64,000 nucleotides of DNA from assembly GCA_036563665.1 (NCBI GenBank), contig DATCLY010000005.1, positions 1 to 64,000 on the forward strand. Direction: 5' to 3'. Origin of the DNA: FEN-1219 sp036563665 (lineage in GTDB: Bacteria > Pseudomonadota > Gammaproteobacteria > Steroidobacterales > Rariloculaceae). Positions 62,265-64,000 of this stretch are shown one piece after another (within the stretch, counting starts at the first letter, position 1; every line of letters begins with the position of its first letter). The notes under the pieces are model-generated. The model was not told the origin of the DNA and did no database searches. It saw only the letters and a list, made by a program, of their open reading frames with translations. The translations under genes were made by a program, and so were the position numbers.

Positions 62265-62705
62265 TCAGTGCTCGGCCCTTGCGCCGTCCTTCGGCGGCTG
62301 CTCCACGTTCACTACTGTAATGCGGCGGACGCGGCCGGGCAGCACCTCCCAGTCGATCGTCTGACCCTGCGTCAGGCCGAGCAGGGCCGCGCCCACGGGC
62401 GTGAGCACCGACACGCGGCGCGCATCGATGTTCGCGTCCTGCGGCAGCACCACCTGCACCGTCTCTTCGCGGCCGCTGTCCTCGTCGCGGAATGTGACGA
62501 TCGAGTTGATGGTCACGACCTCCGGCGGCATGAGGTGCGACGGCCGCAGATCGGCCCGCTCGACTTCCTCGAGCAGGTTGGCCGCGAGCTCGGGCGTCTC
62601 CTTCATCGCGCGGTTCGCCAGCGCGACGAGGCGCTCGTAGTGCCCCTGGTCGATGATCAACGGCGGCTTCGTGGGCTGCCGCGGGGCAACGTTCATGTCC
62701 TTCAT
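62265..62705 (-). CDS. rnk: Nucleoside diphosphate kinase regulator Rnk (GreA/GreB-like)
   Basis: 146 aa from the ATG at 62705, preceded by AAGGAGGGAG. Short N-terminal coiled part and a GreA/GreB-type C-terminal FKBP-like domain ('VVTINSIVTFRDEDSGREETVQVVLPQDANIDARRVSVLTPVGAALLGLTQGQTIDWEV'). Rnk binds RNA polymerase at the secondary-channel side without the long anti-termination coil. Transcript from its own promoter; the 296-bp gap to the next gene (62706-63001) shows no further element I can support. Confidence 0.9.
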   Translation of the reverse strand: MKDMNVAPRQPTKPPLIIDQGHYERLVALANRAMKETPELAANLLEEVERADLRPSHLMPPEVVTINSIVTFRDEDSGREETVQVVLPQDANIDARRVSVLTPVGAALLGLTQGQTIDWEVLPGRVRRITVVNVEQPPKDGARAEH

Positions 62706-63001
62706 GTCTCCCTCCTCCTTACGAGGTCGGCGCGCCCCACAAAGGGGAGCGCCTCTGCCGGCACCGGCACGACGACTGGTCCGCACCCAGGGCGGGCTTA
62801 TGAAAACGACTGACGGGTTTGTTTCGAGGGGCCCCCGGGTCCTGGGGCGCGTGCGGCTACCAGGCCCGGGGCCGTGAGCCTGCGAGGATTGCGCCTGCGT
62901 GACGCAGATATCGACGGAAGACCGCAGACGTGTGCATGGCTCGATGGTGGCCCACTGGCAGAGTCAAGTCAAACCATTAGGCAACGGGATCGTGAAGCGG
63001 T

Positions 63002-63838
63002 TCACTCGCGCAAGCCCCGGATCACGGCCAGGGCGGGGTCGAACACCGCGGGGTCGCGCTCCAGCGGATAGACGAGATACACGGGGAGGTGGAATACCGG
63101 CGCGCCGGGGATGGCGGTGAGTCGGCCGCTCGCGAGGGCGTCGGCCACGAGGCGGCGCGGGAAATAGCCCGCGCCGCCGGTCTGCAGGATGTGCTGCAGC
63201 CCGAGCCATCCCACGTTCGTGCTCAACCCGGGCCCGGTGAATTCCGGGAAGCTCGCGTTGTGCTTGGCGTAGAACTCGGGCCCCCAATCCACGTAGACAT
63301 AGTCGGTGCCGGGGTGCTCGGCCTCCGCGTCCGTGGCGACGAGCACGAGCTCCTCCTCGAGCAACGCCTCCACCGCGAGCCCCGGCCGGCTCTGCGGCGT
63401 GTACATCACCGCGATGTCCACTCGCCCCTCCACGAGGCCGAGCATCAGATCCTCCTCGAAGCCGATCTCTGCCCGCACGGCCACGTCCGGCGCCGCCGCG
63501 CGAATGGCCGGCAGCACCCGGAGCAGCAGGCCCTCCCAGATGCCGATCCGTCCGCCGAGCGTGAGCGATGCTCGAAAACCCTTGGTTACACCGAGCTCCT
63601 GCCGCGCGCGCTCCACGGTGCGCATGAGGCTCGTGGCGTACTTCTGGAACTGCCGGCCGGCCGGCGTGAGCGTGGTGCCCGCCTTGTTGCGGACGAAGAG
63701 CTGGCAGCCGAGCTCCTGCTCGAGGGACTGGATGCGGGCGCTCACCGTCGATTGGGTGACGAACAGCCGCTCCGCCGCCTTGACGAAGTTGCCGGCGGCC
63801 ACCACGGACAAAAAAGTGCGGACGAGCTCGGTGTCCAT
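63002..63838 (-). CDS. LysR-family transcriptional regulator
   Basis: 278 aa from the ATG at 63838 (MDTELVRTFLSVVAAGNFVKAAERLF); an in-frame start at 63898 would add 20 residues not typical for the family. Winged helix 'FVTQSTVSARIQSLEQELGCQLFVR', then the effector-binding domain to the end. No divergently transcribed target is visible inside the window; the next gene reads on the same strand and is cut by the window end. Targets unknown. Confidence 0.88.
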   Translation of the reverse strand: MDTELVRTFLSVVAAGNFVKAAERLFVTQSTVSARIQSLEQELGCQLFVRNKAGTTLTPAGRQFQKYATSLMRTVERARQELGVTKGFRASLTLGGRIGIWEGLLLRVLPAIRAAAPDVAVRAEIGFEEDLMLGLVEGRVDIAVMYTPQSRPGLAVEALLEEELVLVATDAEAEHPGTDYVYVDWGPEFYAKHNASFPEFTGPGLSTNVGWLGLQHILQTGGAGYFPRRLVADALASGRLTAIPGAPVFHLPVYLVYPLERDPAVFDPALAVIRGLRE

Positions 63839-63929
63839 CGCGAGAAAGCCGTCGTGGGTTCCGAGCGGTACGGTAGCGACCGCGTGCGACGGCGGCAAAT
63901 TGGGTGAGAGAGCTCCTCGGCGGCCTGGA

Positions 63930-64000
63930 TCAGGCGGGGCGCAGCACGACGTGGCTCGACTCGGTGACGATCGCGTCCATCGGGATGTCGTGCGGTTGCG
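63930..64000 (-). CDS. 3' end of an unidentified gene (cut by window end)
   Basis: The minus strand reads 'QPHDIPMDAIVTESSHVVLRPA' and then TGA at 63930-63932. The composition looks coding and no stop interrupts it up to the window end, but 22 residues are too few to name the protein. The LysR gene follows it downstream on the same strand. Confidence 0.4.
   Translation of the reverse strand, partial: QPHDIPMDAIVTESSHVVLRPA

Overview
The window is G+C-rich DNA (about two thirds G+C by eye), densely coded on both strands, and reads as a chromosomal segment of a Gram-negative, probably gammaproteobacterial, heterotroph. Support for this comes from three TonB-dependent outer-membrane receptors, a Kdo-hydroxylase-like enzyme beside a heptosyltransferase-like enzyme (lipopolysaccharide core), a Rnk-type RNA polymerase-binding protein, Tex, and REP-like palindromes of a type common in gammaproteobacteria. 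No rRNA, CRISPR array, transposase or prophage is visible. One tRNA-Arg(CCU) is present. Order or genus cannot be fixed from the sequence alone.

Left part (1-33 kb). An exported arylsulfotransferase-family protein and a large TonB receptor diverge around a perfect 11-bp inverted repeat, followed by a convergent LysR regulator. A second receptor ends in a strong terminator. From 9.6 to 17.0 kb lie several broken genes: an epoxide hydrolase in three frames, an effector-binding-domain fragment, an ECF sigma factor/anti-sigma/DUF4252 remnant and a lipoprotein in three frames. Intact genes there include tex and a squalene-cyclase-fold protein. From 17 to 28 kb the minus strand carries phzF-like, alanine dehydrogenase, ankyrin-repeat and DUF1552 proteins, a dihaem cytochrome, a NitT/TauT-type ABC importer and an MmgE/PrpD protein. 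Kdo hydroxylase, glycosyltransferase 9, acyl-CoA dehydrogenase, a metallo-beta-lactamase-fold hydrolase and two related exported proteins of unknown function follow.

Central part (33.2-51.7 kb) is the most remarkable region: a one-carbon/methyl-group module. It contains two cupins, two tandem LigM-like tetrahydrofolate-dependent O-demethylase paralogues, a TonB receptor, a methyltransferase-fold protein with an apparent N-terminal DNA-binding segment, metF, metK, a PfkB (adenosine-kinase-like) kinase, ahcY, formate-THF ligase (fhs), a PAP2 phosphatase, a short MetE-core protein and an aromatic-type aldehyde dehydrogenase. Read together, methyl groups taken from a methoxylated substrate onto THF could either be oxidised (MetF, later steps elsewhere, then Fhs releasing formate with ATP gain) or be passed to homocysteine to feed the SAM/SAH cycle, all parts of which are adjacent. 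The arrangement resembles the ligM-metF-ligH grouping known from lignin-degrading Sphingobium but is much extended. The substrate is unknown.

Right part (52-64 kb). A phospholipase-D-like lipoprotein, two ferredoxins divergent from korAB (2-oxoacid:ferredoxin oxidoreductase), an M19 dipeptidase, a periplasmic FKBP, a pirin, a small secreted metzincin, Rnk, a LysR regulator and the 3' end of an unidentified gene. Five REP-like loci (0.2, 25.7, 28.2, 53.5 and 61.5 kb) sit in intergenic gaps, two of them between convergent genes.
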